64,000 nucleotides of DNA from Glaciecola nitratireducens FR1064 (lineage in GTDB: Bacteria; Pseudomonadota; Gammaproteobacteria; Enterobacterales; Alteromonadaceae), in the NCBI RefSeq assembly GCF_000226565.1, contig NC_016041.1, positions 4,030,001 to 4,094,000 of the forward strand, read 5' to 3'. Shown here piece by piece: positions 34,109 to 43,073 of the stretch. The translations under genes and the position numbers were made by a program. The stretch's first letter is position 1. Each line of letters starts with the position of its first letter. A model generated the notes under the pieces. That model saw only the letters and a list, made by a program, of their open reading frames with translations. It had not been told where the DNA came from and did no database searches.

Positions 34109-36400
34109 TTGCGACCGTTACCAACTTACTATTACTTAAGCCACTTTCATGAGTTTTTAAAATTTGTGACTGGCCCCTGTGAGAGCTTATTAGACTCCAA
34201 CGACAGGCTATTCATAGAAAGATTCATGTCACTTTCCAAGCCTCAAAAGTGCTTAATTGTGCGCTTCATTAATCGCAAGTCAATTTTCGTTAAACCCGCT
34301 TCTTATATTTATGAAGAAATTGAAAACATCGCTGATAATTTCGATTTTCTATTTCACGCAGAATGGTTTTCCCCCCTCAAACCAAAAAACGCGGCTGCAT
34401 TTGTTGAGCACCTGACAAAAGACGAGATCATTCAAATAATCGATGATGTAAAGGCGCACAGCAACGCCAGTTCTAATCAGTTGGTTTACAAGAAATCACA
34501 AGCAAAAGCAGCGCTAATTGACTGCCTTTTAACTGGGGCTAGCAGCAAAGACATCGTCAAAACTGAGCTTGCAAAAAGCTATTGGCAAGGAAGTTTTGAT
34601 AAACACATCAGCTATTTCCTGTATTTATATTTTGGCAATTTTCACTCAAAATTGAATCAATTTTCGATGCGCGATCTTGGTGTAATGCGCACACGCAAAG
34701 AACAAGCTCAAGTCATGGCTAGATTTGCAGACATAGAAAGCGCTAAATCAGCATTTTCTCTGCACTCTCTGCTCAATGAAATACGCATTCAACTTCCTTT
34801 GTTAAGCAGCGCTGCAAATGTAGTGGAAGAGCCAACGCCTGTGGTCGTTGAAGAGCAAATAATACAGGCATATTCCTCTTCAGGCACTGCACTCAATCCT
34901 GACAATGGACAATCCGAAAAACACGTTTTCATATTGTCCCACATAAGCAATCTGCCTGAGGCAATTGGAGCCAAAGCGCTTGATTTAGACGCAAAACTAC
35001 AGTTTTTATTAGCAAGTGAACTGCTGAGCCTCGACGCAGCCTATGCTGTTCAACTTTTAAAATCCATAAACACTGACGCCGCACAAGAAAAATGGGTACG
35101 AGAAGCCTACAAACTTGGCTTAACAGAACAGGTAGAGACTGAACTAGAGCGCATTATACAGTCCCCTCTATCAGAAGATTTATTGGCTTTCGCTGAAGAC
35201 TTTTTAGCACGTAAATATCACAAAAAACGCACGAGTGTGTTAACCGATATGCTGCGTGAAAACAGCCAAACTATCCAAATCGATGAAATGCACAAGGGCG
35301 CTGTCGAACGCGGTGTAGTAGCTTATTATGAGCAGCGAGAATGCCGTGCATTTCGAACCGAAAACGAAATTTGGCGAGCACTTTTCGGACTGTACTTTTG
35401 GCGTGAAATCTATGAGCTAGATGGCCTAGGACTCAGCAACGAGTTTGAGCATGTTCCAACATCTCTAAAAACCAACCAGTTCTATGAGTTCGCTTCAGAG
35501 CAAATTGAAGCTCGCTTAAGCACTACGGATACAAAGGCGACTCTAATTCAGCAGCTATCTATGTCCGCAGCCAAGTACTACGGCCAAGGCAATATTGTTT
35601 TTAGATGGCGAAAGAACATATTAGAACGCCTTATACTCTTGATTAATCATAGTAAGCTCGATGCCATGTTGGCTTTATTGAAAGCGATGACACAAGACTG
35701 GAAAAATTTAAGCGACGGATTTCCAGACCTAATGCTGATTGAAAACGATAAACTGCGTTTTGAAGAGGTGAAATCTGAAGGTGATCAACTTCGACGCAAT
35801 CAGTTGCTCAGCATTCAAAAGCTGCAAAGCTTGGGTTTTGATGTGCGAATTACCAATGTAACTTGGACTATCGACCCTCTTCAGCCATACGCTGTGATTG
35901 ATATTGAAACCACCGGCGGGCGAGCACAACATCATCGTATTACAGAAGTAGGAATAGTTAAAATGATCGGCGGCGAAGTTGTTGCCGAATGGCAATCGCT
36001 AATTAATCCTGAGCGACGCATTCCGCATAATATTACCTCATTAACGGGTATCGACAACGACATGGTTGCCGATGCGCCACTGTTTGCGGAAGTGGCCGAT
36101 GATATCGATGAATTCACCGATGGCTGTGTATTCGTGGCACACAACGTTAATTTCGATTACGGCTTTATCAAAGAGGAATTTAACCGACTAGAGCGACACT
36201 ATCGCCGACCAAAGCTGTGTACGGTAAGAGAAATGCGCAAGCACTACAAAGGCTTATCTTCGTATTCGTTGGCCAACCTTACCAAGCATTTTGGCATTGA
36301 TATGCAGCGCCATCACAGAGCAATGTCGGATGCCGTGGCCGCTGGTGAGCTGCTAAATATGGTAAATGAAAAACGATTAGCAAAAGACAATGAACGCTGA
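34109..36400 (+). CDS. FAN1-like VRR-NUC nuclease fused to a C-terminal DEDDh exonuclease
   Basis: 763 residues from TTG 34109, the only start codon between the upstream stop and the conserved N-terminus (purine-rich GAGAAGAG upstream). Residues 1 to about 585 follow bacterial FAN1: an N-terminal region beginning YYYLSHFHEFLKFV, a TPR-like helical part, and the VRR-NUC site with Glu418 (ENEIWRALFGLYFW), Asp540 (GFPDLMLIEND), Glu553 and Lys555 (FEEVKSEGD) and Gln565. Residues about 594-755 form a DnaQ-like 3'-5' exonuclease: VIDIETTG (Asp598, Glu600), HNVNFDYGF and HHRAMSDAVAAG. FAN1 resolves interstrand crosslinks by 5' flap incision; the added exonuclease would supply 3'-5' trimming. The fusion is unusual. 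Confidence 0.85.
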   Translation: MRPLPTYYYLSHFHEFLKFVTGPCESLLDSNDRLFIERFMSLSKPQKCLIVRFINRKSIFVKPASYIYEEIENIADNFDFLFHAEWFSPLKPKNAAAFVEHLTKDEIIQIIDDVKAHSNASSNQLVYKKSQAKAALIDCLLTGASSKDIVKTELAKSYWQGSFDKHISYFLYLYFGNFHSKLNQFSMRDLGVMRTRKEQAQVMARFADIESAKSAFSLHSLLNEIRIQLPLLSSAANVVEEPTPVVVEEQIIQAYSSSGTALNPDNGQSEKHVFILSHISNLPEAIGAKALDLDAKLQFLLASELLSLDAAYAVQLLKSINTDAAQEKWVREAYKLGLTEQVETELERIIQSPLSEDLLAFAEDFLARKYHKKRTSVLTDMLRENSQTIQIDEMHKGAVERGVVAYYEQRECRAFRTENEIWRALFGLYFWREIYELDGLGLSNEFEHVPTSLKTNQFYEFASEQIEARLSTTDTKATLIQQLSMSAAKYYGQGNIVFRWRKNILERLILLINHSKLDAMLALLKAMTQDWKNLSDGFPDLMLIENDKLRFEEVKSEGDQLRRNQLLSIQKLQSLGFDVRITNVTWTIDPLQPYAVIDIETTGGRAQHHRITEVGIVKMIGGEVVAEWQSLINPERRIPHNITSLTGIDNDMVADAPLFAEVADDIDEFTDGCVFVAHNVNFDYGFIKEEFNRLERHYRRPKLCTVREMRKHYKGLSSYSLANLTKHFGIDMQRHHRAMSDAVAAGELLNMVNEKRLAKDNER

Positions 36401-36521
36401 CAACGGCTTAGACTAAACAAAATCGGTCTAATTTACATAAGCGATAAGCCTGCTATTAATTTGCTAGAACATTCATTTAATGCGTGCTTTACTAGCAAAC
36501 CAAAGGATTAAGGGAATTCCT

Positions 36522-36983
36522 ATGCAGCAAAGAAATAAGCTAAAAGAACTCAGCATCAGCATGCTAATTGGCCTATTGTGTTTGCTAGTATTCGCCGCGC
36601 TCAGTTACAACGCAATATCAGCGTATTTATTCGGACAAAGCACTTATGGTGAAATTGTTGAGTATACCGTAGCACGTGATAGACCGAGTTATTACACGGC
36701 TTCAGATAGAACGCCAGAGCGTCACGAGATACTAGTTGAGTACGCGGTAAATGACCAACCCTACTGGATTTTAGTAAATTCACACGCTTATTCTGCTATG
36801 GGAATGCTTAACACAGGCGAAAAAATGCTGGTTTCTTACGCCAAAGAATATCCGGAGCATGGATACGTTATGAGTTACATGTTATTCAGCGTTTCTGCAT
36901 CAATATTAGCGCCTTTCATCTTACTTATTTTCTTAGTGGTAACACCTCAGTGGCTTTATCACCTCCGTAAATCCGCTAGGTAA
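36522..36983 (+). CDS. DUF3592-like membrane protein
   Basis: 153 residues from ATG 36522 (AAGGGA 8 bp upstream; the frame is open to ATG 36480). Two membrane helices (LSISMLIGLLCLLVFAALSYNAI and SASILAPFILLIFLVV) flank a periplasmic domain of about 80 residues with YGEIVEYTVAR...HEILVEYAVNDQPY...GEKMLVSY, the layout of DUF3592. Function unknown. It stands between the nuclease fusion and the DUF2805 gene on the same strand. Confidence 0.65.
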   Translation: MQQRNKLKELSISMLIGLLCLLVFAALSYNAISAYLFGQSTYGEIVEYTVARDRPSYYTASDRTPERHEILVEYAVNDQPYWILVNSHAYSAMGMLNTGEKMLVSYAKEYPEHGYVMSYMLFSVSASILAPFILLIFLVVTPQWLYHLRKSAR

Positions 36984-37041
36984 ACTGCATCAAGCGGGTA
37001 TTCAATGAATCCAAACCATCACAAACACAGTAATAAACACC

Positions 37042-37329
37042 ATGAAAACAAACTTTAAGCAAAAAATGAATCAGTTCACCGAAGAGGAAACCTCACGCAT
37101 TATTGAGATGGCCTGGGAAGACCGTACTCCTTTTGAAGCGATAGAGAGACTATTCGGAGTAGGTGAGCCAGAAGTCATCGAAATTATGCGCCGCAATATT
37201 AAGCGTAAAACGTTCAACAATTGGCGTGCGAGGGTGAGCGGGCGCAAAACAAAGCATCTAAAACTCCGAAGCCCCGACGTCAGCCGTGGTTACTGTTCAA
37301 CCCAGTACAAACCCGTGCGCAAACGCTAA
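37042..37329 (+). CDS. DUF2805 (TIGR03643) family protein
   Basis: 95 residues. The family pattern is clear: FTEEETSRIIEMAWEDRTPFEAIERLFGVGEPEVIEIMRRNI followed by NWRARVSGRKTKHLKL. The first half looks like a helix-turn-helix and the second is very basic, so nucleic-acid binding is likely but unproven. A repeat-like sequence follows. Confidence 0.85.
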   Translation: MKTNFKQKMNQFTEEETSRIIEMAWEDRTPFEAIERLFGVGEPEVIEIMRRNIKRKTFNNWRARVSGRKTKHLKLRSPDVSRGYCSTQYKPVRKR

Positions 37330-37356
37330 ATACCTAAGGTCATTGACACATCGTCC

Positions 37357-37412
37357 GTCATCCTTGCGGAGGCAAGGACCTCCCAACTATATCTTCCTTC
37401 ATCCTTGCGAAG
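37357..37412. repeat. REP-like palindromic repeat, one full and one partial copy
   Basis: CATCCTTGCGGAGGCAAGGA contains the hairpin CCTTGC-GGAG-GCAAGG (37362-37377). A truncated copy, TTCATCCTTGCGAAG, follows at about 37398-37412. Such intergenic units are often multicopy in Alteromonadales. It sits between two convergent genes. Confidence 0.6.
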
Positions 37413-37429
37413 AGTAACTGGACAAACTG

Positions 37430-38191
37430 CTATTGACGGCTTTCGATGTCGTCAAAAATACCGCGGCGAAATTGAGCGGTAACGTCAAAGTACCACGTGC
37501 TTTCTTGCATAGTTTGAGGATCTTCAACTTGAATCGCGTCAATCGGCCTTTGCTCGTAATAAACTAGCGACTGGCTTGTGGTCATTAAGCCGTTCAGTTG
37601 CACAAACGCATACAGATCGTTGCTGCTAGTAATATAAAATGCTGTCGCAGGTGTTTTGCCATCGCCAGAGCGCCATATAGCGTCCATGAAGCCATCCAAC
37701 ATAACATTATGATACTGACTCAGGTCACTTTGGCCTAGCTCGCTGTGACAGACCATAGCCCCATAGTGCCCAGTTAGGCTTGTGTAGTTCTCTTCCAATA
37801 TTAACGAGGTTGCTGTTAAGCAAGCTTCCCAATTTTGTTGTTCCATACTTTCAAATGCGAGCAGCTTTTGTGCTTGTTCCACGTTCGCATAGGGACTGTA
37901 ATTCGAAGTGAGTGGATAAATTCGAACAATCGCATCGAAGTCGAGGTTCGAGCCTTCTTCGCGTTTGAATTTAGCCACAAGCGCGATGTAATCATTGTCT
38001 GCTTTATCGTAGTTAAGAATTTGCTGTTTATCGTCACGCTTGCCGTCATTTTTTTCGGTCTTTGAGGCAGTTAGCGCTTTATTTGCACCAACAGACTCAG
38101 TTGCTTGATTACCGGTTGAGCCGCAAGCAGCAATAATGAAAATAGCAAAGAGTGTAATAGCCATCTTAAAGAGCAAACAGGGTGCCTTCAT
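37430..38191 (-). CDS. DUF4919 family lipoprotein
   Basis: 253 residues. Signal with lipobox IIAACG (Cys at about 23), a low-complexity linker, then the DUF4919-type domain (YIALVAKFKREEGSNLDFDAIVRIYPLTSNYSPY...) with a helical repeat-like middle (ENYTSLTGHYGAMVCHSEL) and TPATAFYITSSNDLYAF. It is the last gene of the long minus-strand operon, 2 bp after the VF530 gene. Function unknown; a periplasmic face of the envelope is expected. Confidence 0.7.
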   Translation of the reverse strand: MKAPCLLFKMAITLFAIFIIAACGSTGNQATESVGANKALTASKTEKNDGKRDDKQQILNYDKADNDYIALVAKFKREEGSNLDFDAIVRIYPLTSNYSPYANVEQAQKLLAFESMEQQNWEACLTATSLILEENYTSLTGHYGAMVCHSELGQSDLSQYHNVMLDGFMDAIWRSGDGKTPATAFYITSSNDLYAFVQLNGLMTTSQSLVYYEQRPIDAIQVEDPQTMQESTWYFDVTAQFRRGIFDDIESRQ

Positions 38192-38193
38192 GC

Positions 38194-38682
38194 TTAATAT
38201 GACTCCGGGCGATACTTCTTGTGAAATGTTTTTAAATAAAGCCGCTCTACTTTTTCACGAGCCCAAGGAGTTCTGCGTAAAAATTTTAGGCTACTCTTCA
38301 CAGAAGCATCAGATTTAAAGCAATTAATGTTGATACGATAGGCTAAACCATCCCAACTATATTCAGCCTCTAACTCCTCAACAATAGTCTGCAGCTTAAC
38401 GCCGTGTAGTGGGTTATTTGCTTGAGTCGGTTTAGTTTCAGGGGCAATGTTGGTCATACTGCTACTCGGCGAGTTCGCTGCTTGAGATGCATCGTTATCG
38501 ACAGGTGCAGCTTCTTCTATGTTTTTGCCCACTAGGCCCTCAGCTTCGGCATCAACTGCATTATCACGGGGTTTAGTTGAGGCAGAAAAGGTTGAAGCGT
38601 CATCCGCCTCAACCTTTGGTGTTTTATCGCATTTTATGTCGCGCTGCTTATCGCTTTCTTTGTCACTCATATCGGCACACAA
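38194..38682 (-). CDS. VF530 domain protein with long acidic N-terminal extension
   Basis: 162 residues. The C-terminal 70 residues are a VF530 (DUF2132) domain: [57 protein letters not shown]530 proteins are small helical proteins proposed to bind DNA. The first 90 residues are low-complexity Ser/Ala/Asp/Glu and probably disordered, which is longer than in the small stand-alone members. It follows the TonB-like gene by 11 bp and has no secretion signal, so a cytosolic protein seems attached to an envelope operon. Confidence 0.8.
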   Translation of the reverse strand: MCADMSDKESDKQRDIKCDKTPKVEADDASTFSASTKPRDNAVDAEAEGLVGKNIEEAAPVDNDASQAANSPSSSMTNIAPETKPTQANNPLHGVKLQTIVEELEAEYSWDGLAYRININCFKSDASVKSSLKFLRRTPWAREKVERLYLKTFHKKYRPESY

Positions 38683-38693
38683 CCTAGCGTTAA

Positions 38694-39719
38694 TTAAAAA
38701 GGTAAGAAATTAAACGCGTATTCTAACTCAGTTGTGGTGACATTTTGAGCCCCAAAGTTAATTAATCCTATTCTGCCTATCAATTTCTCGACTAAGTCGG
38801 GGGCTTCTAATTCGCTGTTAATCAATTTCACTGATGATAATGTCCCGTCAGGCTCAATGGTTAGGCGCACTGTTAGCTTGCCTTCGATAGACGGATCTTG
38901 ACGCAACGCACGACGATATAAAGAATACACAGCGCCTTTGTTGGCATCTAAGGTTTGCCTAATACTATCCAAGTCGCGGCTACCAATCACTTCTTGTGTT
39001 TCTTCAATGCGTTGCTGAGTAGCCAATGACGCTTCACCCATTTCAGCGGCAACAAATTCCGTATTCCGACGCCCTTCAAGCTCACCAGCAGCACCAACGT
39101 CTGAACTTAAACTTCCCAGCTTAATACCACCACTGGTTTTATTCGTTTCTCTGCCCAAAATTTTGCGCTGAGATGTGTCGGTTTGTCCACCACCTTGAGT
39201 TTGCTCAGTATTGGCTAAATTATTCAAATTAGCGGCCTCTCGCATACTCGCAAGCTGGTCTTGTAATGCCAATACGCCTTTACTTTTAGCTGATTCACGC
39301 GCCTGCTTGGTCTTTTCTTCCAGCGTTGGTTCTTTCGGCTTGGGTTTGGGCTTCGGTTTAGGCTCGGGTTTAGGCTCGGGCTTAGGCTCAGGTTTTGGTT
39401 CTGGCTTCGGCTCAGGCTTAGGCTCCTCCTTTGGCTTTTCAGGTTCAAGCACGGGCTCTGGTTTAGGTTCTGGCTCAATCACTTTTGGTGGTGGAGGAGG
39501 CTCTTTCGCCTTGATGACCTTTGCCAACTGGGGCGGCAACTGCTCACGTTCAGCTCTCGGCACCTCTGGTAATTCAGTTATTTTCACAAAAATCGCAATA
39601 GCCAAAGTACAGAGCAATACAAAAATAGTAATGCCCGTAAATATCGTATTTTCTTTGCTACTGCTTTCCCAAGGAAGCTGAGAATGAAAATACGTTGATG
39701 ACAAGTTAGAGGTACTCAT
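38694..39719 (-). CDS. AgmX/TonB-like energy transducer
   Basis: 341 residues. Cytoplasmic N-terminus, one membrane helix ([18 protein letters not shown]), a Pro-rich periplasmic stalk with a run of about eight Lys-Pro-Glu-Pro units (codons around 39330-39440), a helical/Gln-rich middle and a C-terminal domain of about 85 residues ([41 protein letters not shown]...[10 protein letters not shown]) that fits the AgmX/PglI-type C-terminal, TonB-related fold. With the adjacent ExbB/ExbD genes it should transmit proton-motive force to an outer-membrane or periplasmic partner. It overlaps exbD by 4 bp. Confidence 0.85.
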   Translation of the reverse strand: MSTSNLSSTYFHSQLPWESSSKENTIFTGITIFVLLCTLAIAIFVKITELPEVPRAEREQLPPQLAKVIKAKEPPPPPKVIEPEPKPEPVLEPEKPKEEPKPEPKPEPKPEPKPEPKPEPKPKPKPKPKEPTLEEKTKQARESAKSKGVLALQDQLASMREAANLNNLANTEQTQGGGQTDTSQRKILGRETNKTSGGIKLGSLSSDVGAAGELEGRRNTEFVAAEMGEASLATQQRIEETQEVIGSRDLDSIRQTLDANKGAVYSLYRRALRQDPSIEGKLTVRLTIEPDGTLSSVKLINSELEAPDLVEKLIGRIGLINFGAQNVTTTELEYAFNFLPF

Positions 39720-40300
39720 GAGCCATCACCATCGACGTTAACGTCAGCCTCTGCATCAGCAGGCGCAATATCGCTATTCGCTTCCAGTTGGTTCTCTACT
39801 GCAAGTGCAATATTGGTGTACCCAGCTTCAGCACTGGTTTGCATGATTTTTTTAAGAATTTCATACGGCACCGACTTATCACCCATTATGGTGATCGATA
39901 AACCAGGATCGTCGTCGCCAAGGTCTTCAGTATTGTCATCTGTTGATTTTACTGGCGTTCTCACGGTGCGAGACGCTTGGTAAAGCAGCTCTTCTTTTAA
40001 TGCTTGAATTGTATAATCTTGTTGCGCATACAAATCCGCTGTTTTGGCAACGGGTTTACCTTGCAGTAAAATATTGTTGGCGTTGATCATCAATAACAAG
40101 GTTTCTTTGGCCGGTGTTTTTACGGTCGACTTGGGTAATTCTACCGAGTCGTCACGCTGCAATACCTGCACATCTGAAGCGTTAAGCATCAGGAAGAAAA
40201 CCAAGATAGTAAAAATATCCATCAGCGACACTAGACTAAGCTTAGTGGTGCCGCGTTTGTGGTTGCGATCCATTCGTTTAGCTCGGGCTGACTTCTTCAT
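39716..40300 (-). CDS. ExbD/TolR family protein (second copy, Asp conserved)
   Basis: 194 residues. A basic N-terminus, one membrane helix containing the conserved proton-pathway aspartate (SLVSLMDIFTILVFFLML, Asp28) and a periplasmic domain (YEILKKIMQTSAEAGYTNIALAVE is the usual closing motif), extended by an acidic Asp/Ala tail. It works with the ExbB-like channel and the other ExbD copy as a stator/energy unit. It overlaps both neighbours by 4 bp (ATGA). Confidence 0.88.
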   Translation of the reverse strand: MKKSARAKRMDRNHKRGTTKLSLVSLMDIFTILVFFLMLNASDVQVLQRDDSVELPKSTVKTPAKETLLLMINANNILLQGKPVAKTADLYAQQDYTIQALKEELLYQASRTVRTPVKSTDDNTEDLGDDDPGLSITIMGDKSVPYEILKKIMQTSAEAGYTNIALAVENQLEANSDIAPADAEADVNVDGDGS

Positions 40301-40887
40301 TCAGCACCCCCCGCATTTTTCAGTTCGTATCGCGCTGGCGCTTCTGCTAGCGACACTTCCGGAAAAAGTTCAGCATCAACAACCGATGCTGCGACCACGT
40401 CTTTATAAGAGCGCGTTGCATCAATCAAGCTAATAATGGTTTGATAGTCGGTACTATCGGGCAGCATTAAGATAATGTCTTTTTTATCTACTGCCTTGGC
40501 TAAAAGTGTTTGCTTCACTAACTTCAAGGTATTCTGCAAGCCTGTAAAGTCGTGCTGCAAAGCAGGTTCTGCGCCAGTGGAAACAAGAGGCTCGCCGTCG
40601 TCATCCACAGCAGGTATTTTGGTAATTGTTTTTACCAAATAACCCTGTGGAAAAAAGATGTTTAATGACTCATCAGAAACCAAAATCTCCAAGCGTTGAT
40701 CTTCAACAGATTCATCAGCCCCAAGTGCCTCAATGCCGGGGAGCCTTAGCTCCACAACTGTAATTCTTGAGAACACCATCATCATTAACAAAACAGGCAC
40801 CAGTACAATCATCAAGTTCATGAAAGAGGTGATGTCTAATTCAGCGTCTTCTTTCTTGGCGTTACGCCCGTGGCGTCGTCCAATCAT
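40297..40887 (-). CDS. ExbD/TolR family protein (first copy, Asp replaced by Asn)
   Basis: 196 residues with the ExbD plan: basic N-terminus, one helix (AELDITSFMNLMIVLVPVLLMMMVF) and periplasmic domain (TIISLIDATRSYKDVVAASVVDAELFPEVSLAEAP). At the position of the essential membrane Asp of ExbD/TolR there is Asn24. The second copy keeps its Asp. Paired ExbD/TolR proteins occur also in the Myxococcus AglRQS motor, so a heteromeric rotor with one non-protonatable subunit is possible. 11 bp after the exbB-like gene. Confidence 0.85.
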   Translation of the reverse strand: MIGRRHGRNAKKEDAELDITSFMNLMIVLVPVLLMMMVFSRITVVELRLPGIEALGADESVEDQRLEILVSDESLNIFFPQGYLVKTITKIPAVDDDGEPLVSTGAEPALQHDFTGLQNTLKLVKQTLLAKAVDKKDIILMLPDSTDYQTIISLIDATRSYKDVVAASVVDAELFPEVSLAEAPARYELKNAGGAE

Positions 40888-40898
40888 GGGAAGTCTTC

Positions 40899-41555
40899 CT
40901 ACTCGTCTGAATGGCGCGTTTTAGGGCCTAAATTCTCTTTAGCAATCAGCGTGTTTAAACATTTCACGCCTGCCATTTCCATGCTGTCCACAATTTCAGC
41001 CGTTTTTGTATTCAACAGAGAATGTAGTAACAGTAATGGAATTGCAGCTATTAGACCGAATGCAGTCGTGTTCATCGCCACGGAGATACTTTGTGACAGC
41101 AAGCTCGCTTTCTCTGATGGATCTGCGTTTGCAACCGCGGAGAATGCGGCGATCAAACCGATAATCGTACCGAGTAGACCAAGCAGCGTAGAAATATTTG
41201 CTAGCATACCCAAATACTGTGTGCGTTTTTCGAGACGAGGAATGGTTTCCATCAATCCTTCTTCCATTGCATATTCAATATCTTCACGCCGCGGACTAAC
41301 GCCTAAGCGTGTAATACCGGCACCAATAACACGTGCAATCGGCGCTGTGCTGTTCTGCGTTACTTGAATAATTCTGTCGAAGTTTGAGCTCGCTAACAAA
41401 GGCTCGATTTCACGGAATGCCTTCTTATTGGTGCGTTTTGCCGCACCCAAAAACCAATACCGTTCCAGCGCAATAGCCAGTCCTATAGCTAATACAATTG
41501 AGATAGGGAACATAAACGAGCCCCCTTCTTGGAAAAAGCGAACGATAGTATCCAT
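40899..41555 (-). CDS. MotA/TolQ/ExbB proton channel family protein
   Basis: 218 residues. Three membrane helices: FPISIVLAIGLAIALERYWFL, LGMLANISTLLGLLGTIIGLIAAF and ISVAMNTTAFGLIAAIPLLLLHSLL; the two last carry the conserved Thr residues of the ExbB/TolQ pathway and the family motif LGLLGTIIGLI. The cytoplasmic loop is short. AGAGGATATC lies before the ATG and a 161-bp gap precedes it, so this gene may have its own promoter. Confidence 0.92.
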   Translation of the reverse strand: MDTIVRFFQEGGSFMFPISIVLAIGLAIALERYWFLGAAKRTNKKAFREIEPLLASSNFDRIIQVTQNSTAPIARVIGAGITRLGVSPRREDIEYAMEEGLMETIPRLEKRTQYLGMLANISTLLGLLGTIIGLIAAFSAVANADPSEKASLLSQSISVAMNTTAFGLIAAIPLLLLHSLLNTKTAEIVDSMEMAGVKCLNTLIAKENLGPKTRHSDE

Positions 41556-41716
41556 GATATCCTCTTTAAAATAGTAATTATTTAGTAATCTAGTCTCAAT
41601 AGTTCAGGATGAACACAGCAGTTGAGCGCTAAAAAATAGGTTGTTAGTAGTCTATTCGAATACGTTTTAATATTATGTATTGTGAAACATCTACCTGTTG
41701 TTGAATTTATACCCAA

Positions 41717-42208
41717 TCAATTAATTGATGTTTCGGCCTTCATACTAGCCTGGTTATTTTGAATCCCTTTAAGAAGTTTTATTTCCTTTAAAAAACTGTT
41801 TCTTTCCATAGGTTTAAGCTTAGTTTTAACGGGCGCCCATCGTTGTTCATTTCGATCGATACGCTGATACAAAGGTAATTGCCAAGGTACAATTGACAAT
41901 ACCTTTGGCTGCTCTTTATTTCCACGGATGGTTTCTTCTAAGCGCAAAATATCGTCTGTAGCGGAAGCATTTCCGTCAGATGCGACGGTTATGTCTAATG
42001 GGGTTTGTTCTTGCACTGTTTCTTGTACTGGCTTTTGTGTTAACTCTTGAGCTTGCGCTGCAGGAACTTGAGCATATAACTGAGTGTGTGCGCAAAATAA
42101 AAGCACGCTAAGCGCGGCAAAACGCTTCACTATTGGTTTTCTTTGTATGATGAGTGTTTGAAACGTCAATTTCTGACAAGTAGCTTTTAGTAATAGAGAA
42201 TTATCCAT
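41717..42208 (-). CDS. Small exported protein of the envelope operon, unknown family
   Basis: 163 residues, overlapping the TPR lipoprotein gene by 8 bp (ATGGATAA). A signal-like hydrophobic stretch (FAALSVLLFCAHTQLYAQ) follows an unusually long basic N-terminus of about 28 residues; the mature part has a Gln/Glu-rich linker, then ILRLEETIRGNKEQPKVLSIVPWQLPLYQRIDR. A later methionine is not available to shorten the start. I recognise no domain. Coupling to the TPR and ExbB genes suggests a structural link in the same machine. Confidence 0.6.
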   Translation of the reverse strand: MDNSLLLKATCQKLTFQTLIIQRKPIVKRFAALSVLLFCAHTQLYAQVPAAQAQELTQKPVQETVQEQTPLDITVASDGNASATDDILRLEETIRGNKEQPKVLSIVPWQLPLYQRIDRNEQRWAPVKTKLKPMERNSFLKEIKLLKGIQNNQASMKAETSIN

Positions 42209-43073
42209 TCGCTTGCTCCCGCTCGAGGGTTTTTATTTGGCGCTCGATATCTAGTATCCACTGACTAGTCAGCTTTTGCTCCTTCACCAACGATTTTGGC
42301 GCGGCTTCAACACTTTGAATTTGGAAATCAAGCAAAGCTTTATATATCTTGTAATCGTCTAGTGCTGCAGCTTTATCGCCGACATATAGGTCGTATAAAA
42401 TACCTCGATTTCGATAACTATCCGCGTTTCCAGGCCATGCATCTATTGCCTGTGTGTAGTGAGCTTTGGCTAAGTTAAATTTACCGGCATTGCGATATAT
42501 CAGCCCAAGTCGATTGTGCGCGTGGTAATTACTGCCCACTAGCTTGAGGGCCGTTTCATAGTCAACTATCGCTTTTTCGTTTTGCTCCTTCCCACGATAA
42601 ACATCACCGCGCAAAACCCACACTGCGGTGTTCGGTGATGCAATAAAATCAGGGTCGTCAAGAACCCGCTGCACAGCAACTAGCGCTAGATCTGGTTCTC
42701 CATTAGCGAGTTGAGTAATCGCACTTTGCACATCGCGTAACTGACCTGAATTGAGTTTCGCTTGTTTTTCTTTGTCCAATTTAAAAGCATTCATGGTGCC
42801 CATTAAGGCCCGCGCCTTAGCTGCAAGCGCTTGTTCTTCTAGCTCCTCGGCTGTAAGTGGAACGGGCGGCGTTGCCCCTTTAAGACCTTCAGTCTCAACG
42901 CCACTTTCTTCTGATTGCGCTGTCACACTAGGTGACGTTTCATTCGTTTGTGTTTTCTCATCTTCCCCGCTCGAAAAGACGGGGAAGGTAGGCATACTCG
43001 AACAACCCGACAAGCTAGCAGAAAGAACAACCATAACAGCCAAAAGCCGTAATTTGGTATTATTCAAAATCAT
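42201..43073 (-). CDS. TPR lipoprotein
   Basis: 290 residues. Lipobox SLSGCSS near residue 24, a low-complexity linker, then at least three TPR units (VWVLRGDVYRGKEQNEKAIVDYETALKL; YHAHNRLGLIYRNAGKFNLAKAHYTQAIDA; ADSYRNRGILYDLYVGDKAAALDDY) and a C-terminal helix. It overlaps the large TPR lipoprotein gene by 14 bp. It probably scaffolds partners on the outer-membrane inner leaflet. Confidence 0.85.
   Translation of the reverse strand: MILNNTKLRLLAVMVVLSASLSGCSSMPTFPVFSSGEDEKTQTNETSPSVTAQSEESGVETEGLKGATPPVPLTAEELEEQALAAKARALMGTMNAFKLDKEKQAKLNSGQLRDVQSAITQLANGEPDLALVAVQRVLDDPDFIASPNTAVWVLRGDVYRGKEQNEKAIVDYETALKLVGSNYHAHNRLGLIYRNAGKFNLAKAHYTQAIDAWPGNADSYRNRGILYDLYVGDKAAALDDYKIYKALLDFQIQSVEAAPKSLVKEQKLTSQWILDIERQIKTLEREQANG

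Noticed and set aside
33936-34139. 67-codon frame directly after the HNH gene as a real protein
   Set aside because: No ribosome site, it overlaps the nuclease start, and the residue pattern is not protein-like; kept only as a weak sequence anomaly.
39211-39681. Gly/Ser-rich open frame on the plus strand opposite the TonB-like gene
   Set aside because: It is the antisense of the Lys-Pro-Glu-Pro repeat region (Gly/Ser/Leu from repeated codons); no ribosome site.
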